From assembly GCA_031761875.1 (NCBI GenBank), contig CP134492.1, positions 3,410,001 through 3,474,000 on the forward strand: DNA of 64,000 nucleotides, in the 5' to 3' direction. A program made the position numbers and the translations under genes. Below the pieces are notes generated by a model that saw only the letters and a list, made by a program, of their open reading frames with translations, ran no database searches and was not told where the DNA came from. Source of the DNA: Bacillaceae bacterium IKA-2 (GTDB lineage: Bacteria > Bacillota > Bacilli > Bacillales > Anaerobacillaceae). Below are positions 19,492 to 28,616 of this stretch, piece after piece. The stretch's first letter is position 1; every line of letters starts with the position of its first letter.

Positions 19492-20487
19492 TTATTTTAG
19501 ATATTCACTAAACCAGTTATTAATACTACTAATCATTTCACTTAGTCTTTGTTTATTTGAAAAAGATGGTAACTCAGCTAAAAGTGCTTGGGTTGGACCT
19601 TTAATCCCATCACCTTTTTTCCTAATAATAAAAATACTTTTTCCATGTTTCTCATCTTTGAACATCGATTTTGGTAATTGTAGCAAGGCATAAATATGCG
19701 CGTGATCCTTGATGTAACTGTGCAGTTGCTTCGCTTGTTTTGTCTCAAGCATAAAATTCGGAATCAAAAATAACAAAAACCCACCAGATTTTACGTGATT
19801 TAATGCTTGTTCAATCATTAAATGATGAGTATATGACATTCCATTTTCAGCTTTTAAGGAATACTTACTAGCAACAGCTTCATTTGGATAGTGACCGACT
19901 GGTAAATCCGAAACGACAATATCGATATTAGCAGCAATAAAAGTTTCTTGTAAACTATCTTGGTGAAATAATTCAATATTATGTTCCTGCATATTGGCAC
20001 TAACATAGGCAAGTCGAAGTAAAGTCTCATCGGGTTCAATACCAAAACTTTCCACCTGCTTACTGGATCCATTTAATATCGCAGTTAGTAAATTAGCAGC
20101 GCCTACTGCAGGATCAAGAATACTAAAATGTTCTTTTTTCTCTGTTAGTTTATTTACTAAATAACTCATAAAAAGAGCAACTGCATCTGGAGTCATTGCG
20201 TGATGGGGTTGAGTTGCTTCTTTCATACCCTTTAATATCGCAAATTGAAATGCCTTTCTAATTTGTTCTTTTGATAGTTCCTCTAAATTAATGTTACTAA
20301 GAGCGATAGTGATTTTTTTTTCAGCTAATTCGCTTAACGATTGGTTAATTTCACCTTGAAAAAGCTTTTCACCTGCCAACACTAGCGCTTCTAGATATGT
20401 AAGTTTAACTTCATTTTGAATAATTACCGTACTATCATCTAAATTCGTAAAAAATGTTTCAAATTCTAGATCTTTATTTTGCCCCAT
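19492..20487 (-). CDS. ytxK: class I SAM-dependent methyltransferase-like protein YtxK
   Basis: A 331-residue protein related to N6-adenine DNA methyltransferases. A helical N-terminal domain (1-95) is followed by a Rossmann fold with the SAM loop ILDPAVGAANLLTAIL (residues about 122-137) and a catalytic motif IV written VSDLPVGHYPN (about 190-200) in place of the standard NPPY. That altered motif, the lack of a target-recognition domain and of any partner endonuclease argue against a restriction system. It lies upstream of ackA, as in B. subtilis, where it carries a methylase-like label. AAAGGAG precedes the ATG. Confidence 0.88.
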   Translation of the reverse strand: MGQNKDLEFETFFTNLDDSTVIIQNEVKLTYLEALVLAGEKLFQGEINQSLSELAEKKITIALSNINLEELSKEQIRKAFQFAILKGMKEATQPHHAMTPDAVALFMSYLVNKLTEKKEHFSILDPAVGAANLLTAILNGSSKQVESFGIEPDETLLRLAYVSANMQEHNIELFHQDSLQETFIAANIDIVVSDLPVGHYPNEAVASKYSLKAENGMSYTHHLMIEQALNHVKSGGFLLFLIPNFMLETKQAKQLHSYIKDHAHIYALLQLPKSMFKDEKHGKSIFIIRKKGDGIKGPTQALLAELPSFSNKQRLSEMISSINNWFSEYLK

Positions 20488-20587
20488 ATATGATCACTCC
20501 TTTCTCAATTTCTAATTGTACCATCTTTTATTCCATAATCAGAAAGATTATATACATTACTCAGGTAACGATTTCTTAATAAATTTT

Positions 20588-20627
20588 AAAAAAAAAAAAA
20601 AAACAGATGCATACTTTAACATCTGTT
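20588..20627 (-). terminator. tpx terminator
   Basis: On the minus strand CAGATG-ttaaagtatg-CATCTG is followed by an unbroken run of about 15 T, starting 17 bases after the tpx stop. Confidence 0.85.
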
Positions 20628-20641
20628 TTGAATTATTTATT

Positions 20642-21142
20642 TTACAGTAATTCTTTTGCTGCCGCAACCGGTGCGTCGTAATTTGGATGGTCTGTTGCTT
20701 CAGAGACGTACTCAGCATATGTAACATCACCTTGTTGATTAACAACAAATACTGCTCTAGCTAATAGTCTTAGTTCTTCAATAGCTACTCCAAATGCTTG
20801 ACCGAAAGACAACTCTCGGTGGTCTGATAACGTTTGAACTTTATCAATACCAGCAGCTCCACACCAACGCTTTTGAGCAAACGGCAAGTCAACGCTAACA
20901 GTAATGATGTTTACCCCTTCAAGTTGTGCTGCAGCTTCGTTAAAACGTCTTGTTTGGGCATCACAGACACCAGTGTCTATAGATGGTACAACACTAATGA
21001 TCGTAACTTTGTCTTGTAAACTTTCTAAAGTGAATGGCGATAAGTCATTTGCTAGGACAACAAAATTTGGTGCCTTGTCCCCTACTTTTACCTCATTACC
21101 TAATAGTGTAATTGGGTTTCCTTTAAACGTAACATTTGCCAA
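20642..21142 (-). CDS. tpx: thiol peroxidase (atypical 2-Cys peroxiredoxin)
   Basis: Reduces hydrogen and alkyl peroxides with thioredoxin in the cytosol. The 166-residue protein has the Tpx signature with the peroxidatic cysteine in SIDTGVCDAQTRRFNEAA (about residue 60) and the resolving cysteine in RWCGAAGI (about 94). The N-terminus TFKGNPITLLGNEVKVGD is typical. The start is TTG at 21142, nine bases after AAGGAGG; no ATG fits. Confidence 0.96.
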   Translation of the reverse strand: MANVTFKGNPITLLGNEVKVGDKAPNFVVLANDLSPFTLESLQDKVTIISVVPSIDTGVCDAQTRRFNEAAAQLEGVNIITVSVDLPFAQKRWCGAAGIDKVQTLSDHRELSFGQAFGVAIEELRLLARAVFVVNQQGDVTYAEYVSEATDHPNYDAPVAAAKELL

Positions 21143-21230
21143 AATTAATGACCTCCTTATTTTTTAAAACAGTATACAGTAAATATAGTCTTACTTTTAT
21201 TATTATTCAAGTAATGTGCATTTAAAGATC

Positions 21231-21288
21231 AAAAAAAAAAGGACTGTAAGCTATTGAAGTATTCTTAATCTCCATTAGCTTTCAGTCC
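21231..21288 (-). terminator. ytfJ terminator
   Basis: A 19-base imperfect stem (GGACTGAAAGCTAATGGAG with CTTCAATAGCTTACAGTCC on the minus strand) is followed by ten T. It lies 89 bases after the ytfJ stop. Confidence 0.85.
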
Positions 21289-21376
21289 AAATTTCCATTT
21301 ATCTATCAACTAGCCAGTAATTGCTCCCATATTAGAGCTTTCTAAATATAAGCCATTTCCAAAAAAATAATGATGT

Positions 21377-21808
21377 TTATAGATTAGGTTGAATAGGTGG
21401 AGTAGGTGGAGTATCCTTCTTATTACCATTAATCATTTGCTGAATTTTCTCCACCACTTGTGGAGCAAAATCCAATAATTTTTCATAAAGATGTGTATTT
21501 TCATCTAGATGAATCATTCTCACACCTGATGCATTCACAATTAAAAAAGCAATTGGTGTTATAGAAACACCGCCACCGCTACCTCCACCAAAAGGATATT
21601 CTTTTTCTTTCTCATTACTTGTACTTTGCTTTTCAATAGTAAACTGACTTCCACCAGCAGCGAAACCGAATCCAACTTTCGACACAGGAATGATGACACT
21701 TCCATCTGGAGTTTCAACTGGGTCTCCTACTATTGTGTTCACATCCACCATTTCTTTTATATTTTCCATTGCCGTTTTCATTAGACCTTGAATAGGATGT
21801 TCTGACAT
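21377..21808 (-). CDS. ytfJ: spore protein YtfJ (GerW family)
   Basis: A 143-residue protein with the YtfJ/GerW pattern: HPIQGLMKTAMENIKEMVDV at the N-terminus, a glycine-rich loop (PFGGGSGGGVSITP, about 74-87) and FLIVNASGVRMI near 90. B. subtilis YtfJ is made in the forespore and helps germination. It follows ytfI by 19 bases with good ribosome site, so ytfI-ytfJ is one unit. The C-terminal tail is proline-rich. Confidence 0.9.
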   Translation of the reverse strand: MSEHPIQGLMKTAMENIKEMVDVNTIVGDPVETPDGSVIIPVSKVGFGFAAGGSQFTIEKQSTSNEKEKEYPFGGGSGGGVSITPIAFLIVNASGVRMIHLDENTHLYEKLLDFAPQVVEKIQQMINGNKKDTPPTPPIQPNL

Positions 21809-21827
21809 TGAGTATACCTCCTAACTT

Positions 21828-22496
21828 TTAAGTACCATTGTGCTCAAACAAATTTTCAGTCGTAAACTTTGGGCGTCTTTTCCAATGAGTGACAATTTGT
21901 AAAGCGGCGATTATAGCATACCCTAATCGAAATGAAATCATACACGATAGCTCTGTGTGTGAGCTAGGAACTTGAAAAGTTGGTTGCACATCCAAAATAG
22001 GATTAACTTTAAGTTTCATAAAGTGTGCAATCATACCGATAGCACTTCCTTTCAAAGCCCACGCAGCACCTACCATTGTTCCTGTTGCTGCTGCATCACC
22101 AACTCCAAGGCAACTTCTCCATGAAAATTTAGTAATCGAAATACGACCTAAAAACTTACGAATAATCTTACTAAAACCAATAACATGCTTCAAAAAATTT
22201 TTTATATCCCTTATTGACCGAATAATAGTATCTGCTGTTATCTTCATCGTATTTTCACTATCATTTATAGCCGAATGTTGCTCTTCCTTTACAATGATAG
22301 CAGCTGAATCATCATCTATCTTTAAAATCGGTACACTAACCTTATAAGAAGCAAGGCCAAAAAAGGTGGACATTTTTACGTTAAGCTCATCATTATCTTG
22401 GTGATGATAATACTTGATCTTAACTGATATTTTTGCAAAAGGAAGCAATAGGAGAATTGAAATAACCCCAATTACAACCCACCAAATCCAATGCAC
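21828..22496 (-). CDS. ytfI: DUF2953 membrane protein YtfI
   Basis: A 222-residue protein with an N-terminal membrane helix (HWIWWVVIGVISILLLLPF), a beta-rich region (KISVKIKYYHHQDNDELNVKM), a basic middle and a C-terminus with GYAIIAALQIV. It is the DUF2953 protein that precedes ytfJ in Bacillus and is thought to act in sporulation. GGGAGGGG fits a GTG start at 22496; the frame also runs up to 22526, with no ribosome site there. Confidence 0.82.
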   Translation of the reverse strand: MHWIWWVVIGVISILLLLPFAKISVKIKYYHHQDNDELNVKMSTFFGLASYKVSVPILKIDDDSAAIIVKEEQHSAINDSENTMKITADTIIRSIRDIKNFLKHVIGFSKIIRKFLGRISITKFSWRSCLGVGDAAATGTMVGAAWALKGSAIGMIAHFMKLKVNPILDVQPTFQVPSSHTELSCMISFRLGYAIIAALQIVTHWKRRPKFTTENLFEHNGT

Positions 22497-22574
22497 GAAA
22501 CACCCCTCCCTCTTCACCATTATCACCCGAACCTTGATAAAATAAACTAAAATTTTTACTTTGAAATTGCAATG

Positions 22575-22623
22575 AATGTAAAAGCCCTTTTGTGAATTAA
22601 AATCACAAAAGGGCTTTTACATT
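22575..22623 (-). terminator. yteJ terminator
   Basis: AATGTAAAAGCCCTTTTGTGA and its exact complement form a 21-bp perfect stem with a 7-base loop. It lies 21 bases after the yteJ stop and separates yteJ from ytfI. Confidence 0.85.
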
Positions 22624-22643
22624 TACTATTCGCAAATCGTTAC

Positions 22644-23120
22644 TCACATTTCTTCATGAATCACAAGTGTATCGCCGATCATGTCATGTAAACCTTGCTT
22701 TTTTCTTTGAAAAGCAACAATAAGATAGAGTGTGTAAGTAAGTATAAACACCTGCAAAATATATCTGCCAACTACTTCTCGAAAAATTAGCGACGACCAC
22801 GTTAACGGTACTTCCTTTTTACTAATAACTTTAATGCCCAAAACTCTTTTACCTATTGTTTGCCCCCATTTTTTTGTAAGTAACAAAAAATAAAGAACAG
22901 TGATAATCGCTACTAATAGTACCTCGAGAGAAAAAAAGGCGATACGAATTTCTCTTAAATTAACGATGGTTAAAATAGGCGCTACAATAATTGTCTTAAT
23001 ACTAGCTAAAACTAATAAATCTAATATGTAAGCCCAAAATCTCATCCAAAACCCTGCATATCGATAGCCTTTTTTCTCTGTATTACTACCTACCTCTTGG
23101 TTAACCTCATGTTCATCCAT
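22644..23120 (-). CDS. yteJ: RDD-family membrane protein YteJ
   Basis: A 158-residue protein with the RDD signature: arginine near the first helix (YRYAGFWMRFWAYILDLLVL, residues 19-38), then helices near 60-80 and 110-135, with QTIGKRVLGIKVI between. In Bacillus yteJ follows sppA and its product is linked with SppA-mediated membrane-stress tolerance (lantibiotic resistance). It starts 14 bases after sppA, so they form one operon. Confidence 0.92.
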   Translation of the reverse strand: MDEHEVNQEVGSNTEKKGYRYAGFWMRFWAYILDLLVLASIKTIIVAPILTIVNLREIRIAFFSLEVLLVAIITVLYFLLLTKKWGQTIGKRVLGIKVISKKEVPLTWSSLIFREVVGRYILQVFILTYTLYLIVAFQRKKQGLHDMIGDTLVIHEEM

Positions 23121-23134
23121 TAATAGTCGCCACC

Positions 23135-24139
23135 TTATTCAGCTTTATATAGATACATTAAACTTGGAGAATTTGTCTGACCAATAAGCTGCTTCAACCC
23201 AAGCGGGTCTTGGTTTCGAGAAATGATATTTTCGGTAGTCATCTTTAACAATGAAGGAAAACTAAACGGCGATTCGTATTTTACAACGTCAACTTCCCCT
23301 CTTCCAATATCTGCACGCAACACCTCTATGACATCATCGATATTTCCGATTACATCGACTAATCCATTCTCCAGTGCTTGTTTACCAGAGTAAATCCGCC
23401 CGTCAGCAAGTGTTTTTACTTCTTGACGATTGAGGTCACGACCTTTAGTAATAACATCCACAAACTCTTCATAAGAGTCATCAATTATTGATTGTAAAAT
23501 TTCTCTTTCAGCAGCTGTCATTTCACGCGTCGAGGACATAATGTCTTTATGGGGACCACTTTTAATCGTCTCTGTTTTAACACCATATTTTTCAGCTAAT
23601 TCACTGACATTAATTGTTTGCATGATAACTCCAAGGGAACCTGTAATTGTTGCTCCATGTGCAAATATTTTATCTGCTGGTGCAGCAATATAATAGCCTC
23701 CCGATGCCGCTAAATTAGCCATTGATATATAAATACGCTTTTGGTACTCCTCTTGGACTTCTACTATTAAATCATGAATTTCAGCGCTTTCGACTACTCC
23801 ACCGCCTGGTGAATTTATCCGAATAATGATTCCATCTACTAGGGGATCCTCACCAGCATGCCGTAACATTGAAAGAAAGTTATCGTGATTATACGTTGCC
23901 GCTTGAAATATTGACGGTGCATCATTTCCTTCTTGAATAACACCATTAACATATAAAACAACAATTTTTCCTTTGTTATTACCTTTTTCAAGTGTTTTCT
24001 CAATCCATTTTTCTTCTTCTTCCATTGCAAACCAACCTGTCCATTGACCTGATCGTTCAGTCGTTAATGAATTAACAGCAATTGAAACTAAAAAAAGTGC
24101 AAAAGCTAGTCCTAAGGCAATCCATCGTTTACTACTCAT
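23135..24139 (-). CDS. sppA: signal peptide peptidase SppA
   Basis: Membrane-anchored serine protease of family S49 that cuts leftover signal peptides and eases membrane stress. The 334-residue protein has one N-terminal membrane helix (residues 6-26). The catalytic serine lies in MANLAASGGYYIAAPADKI (about 144) and the lysine in TIKSGPHKDIMSSTRE (about 196), the Ser/Lys dyad of the Bacillus half-length form. AAGGAG is nine bases from the ATG at 24139; a TTG three codons earlier is less likely. It is first gene of sppA-yteJ. Confidence 0.95.
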   Translation of the reverse strand: MSSKRWIALGLAFALFLVSIAVNSLTTERSGQWTGWFAMEEEEKWIEKTLEKGNNKGKIVVLYVNGVIQEGNDAPSIFQAATYNHDNFLSMLRHAGEDPLVDGIIIRINSPGGGVVESAEIHDLIVEVQEEYQKRIYISMANLAASGGYYIAAPADKIFAHGATITGSLGVIMQTINVSELAEKYGVKTETIKSGPHKDIMSSTREMTAAEREILQSIIDDSYEEFVDVITKGRDLNRQEVKTLADGRIYSGKQALENGLVDVIGNIDDVIEVLRADIGRGEVDVVKYESPFSFPSLLKMTTENIISRNQDPLGLKQLIGQTNSPSLMYLYKAE

Positions 24140-24221
24140 TTTTAACAACTCCTTTTGATTTTTAGAAATAGTGATAGAATAAGCTTATCACCATTCACCT
24201 AAATATGAAGGAGAAGATAAT

Positions 24222-25037
24222 ATGCCGACACGAAGAAATATTTATTTATTTTACAAACCTACAAAAGAAATTGAAGAAAAAATTGCACCATTAAAAAAGT
24301 TAGTTACACAATTTAATTTCAATATCGTTTCTGATCATAAAGAAGCTAATATTATTATTAGTATTGGTGGCGATGGATCTTTTTTACAAGCACTGCGTAA
24401 AACAGGTTTCCAAGAAGAAAGTCTTTACTTAGGAATTAACACTGGTGATCACCTCGGTTTTTACACTGACTTTACACTTAACGATTTTGAAGCAATTATC
24501 AGTGCAATGCAAGAAGAAAAAATAGAGGTTCTTCGCTATCCAACTCTTGAAGTTTCAGTAAACAACGAGAAACCATTTTATTGTTTAAATGAATGTACCA
24601 TTCGTTCGAATGTTATTCGAACATTTGTAATGGATGTATTCATTGATGATATGCATTTTGAAACATTTAGAGGTGACGGACTAATAGCTTCTACTCCAAC
24701 AGGTAGCACTGCTTACAATAAATCAGTTGGGGGAGCTGTTGTTGATCCACGAATTAATTCTATCCAATTAACTGAAGTAGCTTCTTTAAACAATAATGAA
24801 TTCCGTACACTTGGGGCTCCATTAATTTTAAGCGGTGAAAGCACTATTACACTAAAGATTGTTCAAGATGGAAATGATTACCCTATTATCGGTGCTGATA
24901 ATGAAGCACTAAGTATCCGTCATTGTCACGACGTACAAATTAAACTTTCTGACAAAAAAATTAAAATGATAAAACTTAAAAATAATTCCTTTTTTCAAAA
25001 AGTACAAAATACTTTCTTTGATAAACCATGTTATTAA
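24222..25037 (+). CDS. nadK2: NAD kinase (second paralogue type, NadK2/YtdI)
   Basis: Phosphorylates NAD to NADP. The 271-residue protein has the GGDG motif (ISIGGDGSFLQALR, about residues 47-60), NTGDHLGFYTDF (75-86), ECTIRSNVIR near 125 and the second signature STPTGSTAYNKSVGGAVV (about 155-172). The sequence fits the YtdI paralogue, which sits beside sppA in B. subtilis. ATG follows AAGGAG. It is divergent from sppA and ends at a strong palindromic terminator. Confidence 0.94.
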   Translation: MPTRRNIYLFYKPTKEIEEKIAPLKKLVTQFNFNIVSDHKEANIIISIGGDGSFLQALRKTGFQEESLYLGINTGDHLGFYTDFTLNDFEAIISAMQEEKIEVLRYPTLEVSVNNEKPFYCLNECTIRSNVIRTFVMDVFIDDMHFETFRGDGLIASTPTGSTAYNKSVGGAVVDPRINSIQLTEVASLNNNEFRTLGAPLILSGESTITLKIVQDGNDYPIIGADNEALSIRHCHDVQIKLSDKKIKMIKLKNNSFFQKVQNTFFDKPCY

Positions 25038-25101
25038 GCTTGCTTTTCTAATGATTACAAATTTTAACCAGTTTTGCAAGGTTGATTATCAAAATAATAT
25101 G

Positions 25102-25139
25102 AATCAAAAAAAGCAGACCGCGGTCTGCTTTTTTTGATT
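25102..25139. terminator. bidirectional terminator, perfect 38-base palindrome
   Basis: AATCAAAAAAAGCAGACCG followed directly by its complement, with T-runs on both sides. It separates converging nadK2 and mbcS. Confidence 0.9.
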
Positions 25140-25143
25140 TATA

Positions 25144-26724
25144 TTATTTTTTTAATGATTGTTCTTGCTTTCTTAATTCAATACGACGAATTTTACCAGA
25201 AATTGTTTTCGGAAGATCACTTACAAACTCAACTTTACGAGGATATTTGTATGGTGCCGTTAACATTTTTACGTGTTCTTGAAGTTCCTTAATAAGGGTA
25301 TCTCCTGCAATATCGGGGTTCCTTAGAACAATAAACGCCTTTACAACATTTCCACGAACTTCATCTGGACTTGCAACAACTGCACATTCTTTTACAGCAG
25401 GGTGCTTTGTTAACGCATCTTCAACTTCAAAGGGTCCAATTGTATATCCAGAACTGATGATGATATCATCATTACGACCTTCAAACCAAAAATAACCATC
25501 CTCATCCATTTTTGCTTGGTCTCCAGTGACATAGAAATCACCACGGTATGCCATTGCTGTTCTTTCTGGATCTTTATAATATTTCTCGAATAAAGCCGGC
25601 GCATCTTTATGAACAGCAATATCGCCAACTTCTCCTACAGCTACCGGAACACCATCTTCATTAATAATTACTACATCATTTCCTGGAGTTGGTTTACCCA
25701 TTGAACCTGCTTTAATTTCCATATTTGGTATAGTTGCAACTAAAAGTGTATTTTCAGTTTGTCCATATCCATCACGAACATCAACGTTAAATTCTCGTTT
25801 AAACGTATCAATTACTTCACGATTTAAAGGCTCACCTGCTGAAACTGAACTTCTTAATTTAGGTAAGCTATAATCGCTAATGTTCTCTACCTTTGCCATT
25901 AAACGATACTCAGTTGGTGTGCAACACATTACACTTACTTCGTTGTCCTTTAAAATTTCTAAATATTTATTTGGATCGAATTTACCTTGGTAAACAAGTG
26001 CTGTTGAGCCTAATCCAAGTGTAGAAAGGAACGGGCTCCAAATCCATTTTTGCCAACCTGGTCCAGCCGTAGCCCAAACTACATCCCCTTCTCTTACATC
26101 TAACCACATTTTTGAAGCTACTTCGATATGAGCAAAGCCCCATCCATGTGTATGTACAACTCCTTTAGGGTTGCCAGTTGTTCCTGATGTGTACGATAAG
26201 AAAGCCATCTCCTCACGTTTAGTGTCAGCACATACGAAATCTTCACTTTGGCTGTTAGCAAGCTGATCAAGTTTTAACCAGCCTTCAACATCATCGCCGA
26301 CAACAAACTTATAAGCAAGTGATGGAATAGGTTCATTAATATTGTTTACTTCTTTTACAAATAAATGAGATGAAATGACAGCTTTAGCTTCTCCATGATT
26401 AATTCTGTAAGTTAAATCTTTTGCTCTTAGCATTTCTGAACAAGGAATAACTACTAACCCAGCTTTTAAACATGCGAAATAGGTAATATAAGCATCTATG
26501 CTTCTTGGAAGCAGAACGAGCACTCGCTCACCTTTTGAAAGCCCTTGACTAAGTAAAACGTTAGCAAACTGATTCGCCTTTACGATAAGCCCTGCATACG
26601 AGATCGAACTTACTTCTCCCTCTTCATTTAAACATTTAACAGCTATCCGCTCTTTGTTTGTAAACTTTTCGAATTCTTGTGTAATATTGTACTTCTCCGG
26701 TGCAATTAATTTACTCGGATCCAT
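25144..26724 (-). CDS. mbcS: acyl-CoA synthetase, MbcS/YtcI type
   Basis: A 526-residue ANL-family enzyme that activates a short- or branched-chain fatty acid with ATP and CoA. Motifs: the P-loop-like SYTSGTTGNPKGVVHTH (about residues 172-188), the DGYGQTEN core (about 316-323), YVTGDQAKMDEDGYFWFEGR (about 398-417), and the adenylation lysine near the C-terminus (PKTISGKIRRIELR). B. subtilis YtcI holds this place, and the name mbcS (methylbutyryl-CoA synthetase) comes from a related enzyme; the substrate here is inferred. AGGGGGAG precedes the ATG. It lies downstream of sspA, with a family-1 element between. Confidence 0.88.
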   Translation of the reverse strand: MDPSKLIAPEKYNITQEFEKFTNKERIAVKCLNEEGEVSSISYAGLIVKANQFANVLLSQGLSKGERVLVLLPRSIDAYITYFACLKAGLVVIPCSEMLRAKDLTYRINHGEAKAVISSHLFVKEVNNINEPIPSLAYKFVVGDDVEGWLKLDQLANSQSEDFVCADTKREEMAFLSYTSGTTGNPKGVVHTHGWGFAHIEVASKMWLDVREGDVVWATAGPGWQKWIWSPFLSTLGLGSTALVYQGKFDPNKYLEILKDNEVSVMCCTPTEYRLMAKVENISDYSLPKLRSSVSAGEPLNREVIDTFKREFNVDVRDGYGQTENTLLVATIPNMEIKAGSMGKPTPGNDVVIINEDGVPVAVGEVGDIAVHKDAPALFEKYYKDPERTAMAYRGDFYVTGDQAKMDEDGYFWFEGRNDDIIISSGYTIGPFEVEDALTKHPAVKECAVVASPDEVRGNVVKAFIVLRNPDIAGDTLIKELQEHVKMLTAPYKYPRKVEFVSDLPKTISGKIRRIELRKQEQSLKK

Positions 26725-26841
26725 ATTTTCTCCCCCTAAAAATAGTATTAATTTATCTTTCTACTTTATTATACAGAATTTAGAGAGTTTTTTGAATATT
26801 TATTTTAGTTTTTTTGAAAATACTTTAATTTCCACTTGATT

Positions 26842-26956
26842 GAATGAATATCATAATACCAATAAACCAGCCATATCAAGCCGAATCTAGTTGAAAATCT
26901 TCTGTTTCAGGATGAAGTATCCTATTAGTGCAGACTCTGCATTATGAAATTCATTC
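26842..26956. repeat. family-1 element, 115 bp, diverged copy
   Basis: Ends GAATGAATATCATAAT and ATTATGAAATTCATTC (one mismatch). The body keeps the order seen in the 36.8-37.0 kb copies (AGCCATATCAAG, CTAGTTGAA, AGTATCCTATTAGTG) but has lost much of the stem, so it is an old copy. It lies between sspA and mbcS. Confidence 0.75.
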
Positions 26957-26979
26957 GAATATTAATCAAAAAACTAATA

Positions 26980-27003
26980 GAGAGGCGACAAAAGTCACCT
27001 CTC
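26980..27003 (-). terminator. sspA terminator
   Basis: GAGAGGTGA-cttt-TGTCGCCTCTC hairpin on the minus strand followed by TATTAGTTTTTT, starting 19 bases after the sspA stop. Confidence 0.8.
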
Positions 27004-27021
27004 ACAGCCATTTTTATTTAA

Positions 27022-27225
27022 TTATTGTTGATTTCCATTCATTTGTTGCTCAGCCATTTGAACTAAACGCTTTGTAATTTCTCCACCAACAGAACCGTTT
27101 GCGCGAGAAGTTGCGTCAGGTCCTAACTGAACGCCAAATTCTTGAGCAATCTCATATTTCATTTGATCTAGAGCTTGTTGCACTCCAGGAACTACTAATT
27201 GGTTTGAACTATTGTTGTTTGCCAT
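27022..27225 (-). CDS. sspA: alpha/beta-type small acid-soluble spore protein
   Basis: A 67-residue protein that coats and protects spore DNA. It has both family signatures: [20 protein letters not shown], which includes the E-I-A site cut by the GPR protease at germination, and [20 protein letters not shown]. The start is ATG at 27225 after AGGGAGGTG; upstream reading frame to 27375 has no ribosome site. The gene sits between thiI and mbcS, the position of sspA in B. subtilis. Confidence 0.96.
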   Translation of the reverse strand: MANNNSSNQLVVPGVQQALDQMKYEIAQEFGVQLGPDATSRANGSVGGEITKRLVQMAEQQMNGNQQ

Positions 27226-27248
27226 GTATCTCACCTCCCTTGTAAACA

Positions 27249-27278
27249 TATCATGTGTACAAGGGAGCAAATCAATAC
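27249..27278 (-). promoter_or_regulatory. possible sigma-G promoter of sspA
   Basis: On the minus strand GTATT (27274-27278) is followed at 18 bases by CATGATA (27249-27255), near the forespore sigma-G pattern and 24 bases from the start codon. Each box has one mismatch to the consensus, so this is a weak call supported mainly by the known sigma-G control of sspA. Confidence 0.4.
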
Positions 27279-27304
27279 TCGATACTCCTTGGTAGTTTTT
27301 GCAA

Positions 27305-27360
27305 GAAAAGCGTAAGCATGGTAGCATCGACAATGGTTGAAGACTTACCATATAGAGGCG
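27305..27360. repeat. family-3 repeat, copy 1
   Basis: Begins GAAAAGCGTAAGC and ends GACTTACCATATAGAGGC (27342-27359). Its last 18 bases are identical to a copy near 50.5 kb, and the whole is similar to a copy near 58.2 kb. It lies just upstream of sspA. Confidence 0.6.
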
Positions 27361-27405
27361 TAATTTTGCCTGCATGGTAAATTAAAATGAAACATTCGAG
27401 GAGCC

Positions 27406-28611
27406 TTATAATAGATCTTCAAACTTACTATCTGTTCTTTTACCAGGAATAATATCAATCACTTCAATATTGGAAACTGCTTCATTGACCAAGGTATCAA
27501 TAGCTAATTTTGCTTCAAACCTATTTGCCTTTTCCCTTAATGGTTTTGTTTTTGTTTCTGGTGACAAGAAAATTGTACAGCAGTCTTCATAAGGAAGAAT
27601 AGATATGTCATACGTACCTATCTTTTTAGCAAGCTCGATCACTTCAAGCTTATCCACAGTAACAAGTGGGCGGATAATAGGCATGTTAGTCACTTCATTT
27701 ATTGTATACATACTGTGCAATGTTTGACTCGCTACCTGACCAAGACTTTCACCCGTTGCTATTGCAAATGCTTTTTGTTGGTAAGCAATTTCCTCACTTA
27801 TCCGAAACATCATCCTGCGCATGACTGTCATCCTATAATTACTTGGGATGTCTTTTTGAATAAGCATTTGAATATTGGTGAACGGAACAACATGGAGACG
27901 AACTTTGCCACCGTACTCCGTGAGTACTTGAGTTAAATCAATTACTTTTTGTTTCGCTCGCTCATTTGTATATGGCGGGCTATGGAAATGAATAGCCTCG
28001 ATTATCACACCTCGCTTCATAGCTAAAAATCCGGCTACCGGGCTATCAATTCCCCCTGAGAGCATGAGAACAACTTTTCCACCTGTTCCAACAGGCAATC
28101 CACCAATACCTTTAAAATTGGCACAGGTTATATACGTTGAAGTTTCTCGAACCTCAACCCTTACGTCAATATCTGGCACGTGAACATCTACTGTTAAATC
28201 TTCGGTATTCTTTAAAATAAAGCTACCAACTTCATAGTTCAATCTCTGCGAATCAATTGGAAAATCCTTATTTGCACGTTTGGCAGTAACTTTAAATGTT
28301 TTTTTACCATCCAAAATTTGTAAAACAGCTTCTAACGCGCCTTTTTGCATCTGCTCAAGCTCATTACTGACTTTTATCGCAAGACTAAACGAATGAATAC
28401 CAATTACTTTTGCCAACGTTTCCATAATTGGTTCGTGATCAGCTCCATTTAAATGAACAAACATCCGTCCAAACGTTCGTTCAAGCTTTGCATTAGGATA
28501 AGGCTTAAGAGCAATGTTTATATTTTCCTGTAATTTTCTTTCAAATTGGTGACGATTTTTCCCTTTCAGTGCCAATTCAGCGTAGCGAATTAAAATATGG
28601 TCATAATTCAT
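27406..28611 (-). CDS. thiI: tRNA 4-thiouridine synthase ThiI
   Basis: Makes 4-thiouridine in tRNA and takes part in thiazole sulfur transfer. The 401-residue protein has a ferredoxin-like and THUMP domain (1-165) and a PP-loop AANH domain with [19 protein letters not shown] (about residues 180-198). It lacks the C-terminal rhodanese domain of E. coli ThiI, as in other Bacillus. It starts five bases after the cysteine desulfurase gene, its known sulfur donor, so the two form an operon. Confidence 0.96.
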   Translation of the reverse strand: MNYDHILIRYAELALKGKNRHQFERKLQENINIALKPYPNAKLERTFGRMFVHLNGADHEPIMETLAKVIGIHSFSLAIKVSNELEQMQKGALEAVLQILDGKKTFKVTAKRANKDFPIDSQRLNYEVGSFILKNTEDLTVDVHVPDIDVRVEVRETSTYITCANFKGIGGLPVGTGGKVVLMLSGGIDSPVAGFLAMKRGVIIEAIHFHSPPYTNERAKQKVIDLTQVLTEYGGKVRLHVVPFTNIQMLIQKDIPSNYRMTVMRRMMFRISEEIAYQQKAFAIATGESLGQVASQTLHSMYTINEVTNMPIIRPLVTVDKLEVIELAKKIGTYDISILPYEDCCTIFLSPETKTKPLREKANRFEAKLAIDTLVNEAVSNIEVIDIIPGKRTDSKFEDLL

Positions 28612-28616
28612 ATTAT

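Noticed and set aside
19492-20487. ytxK as the methylase of a restriction-modification or defence system
   Set aside because: No endonuclease or specificity gene is nearby, motif IV is altered, and the gene is a syntenic neighbour of ackA in B. subtilis.
20588-20603. Long A-run as a possible assembly error
   Set aside because: It is the T-tract of the tpx terminator, directly after a stable hairpin.
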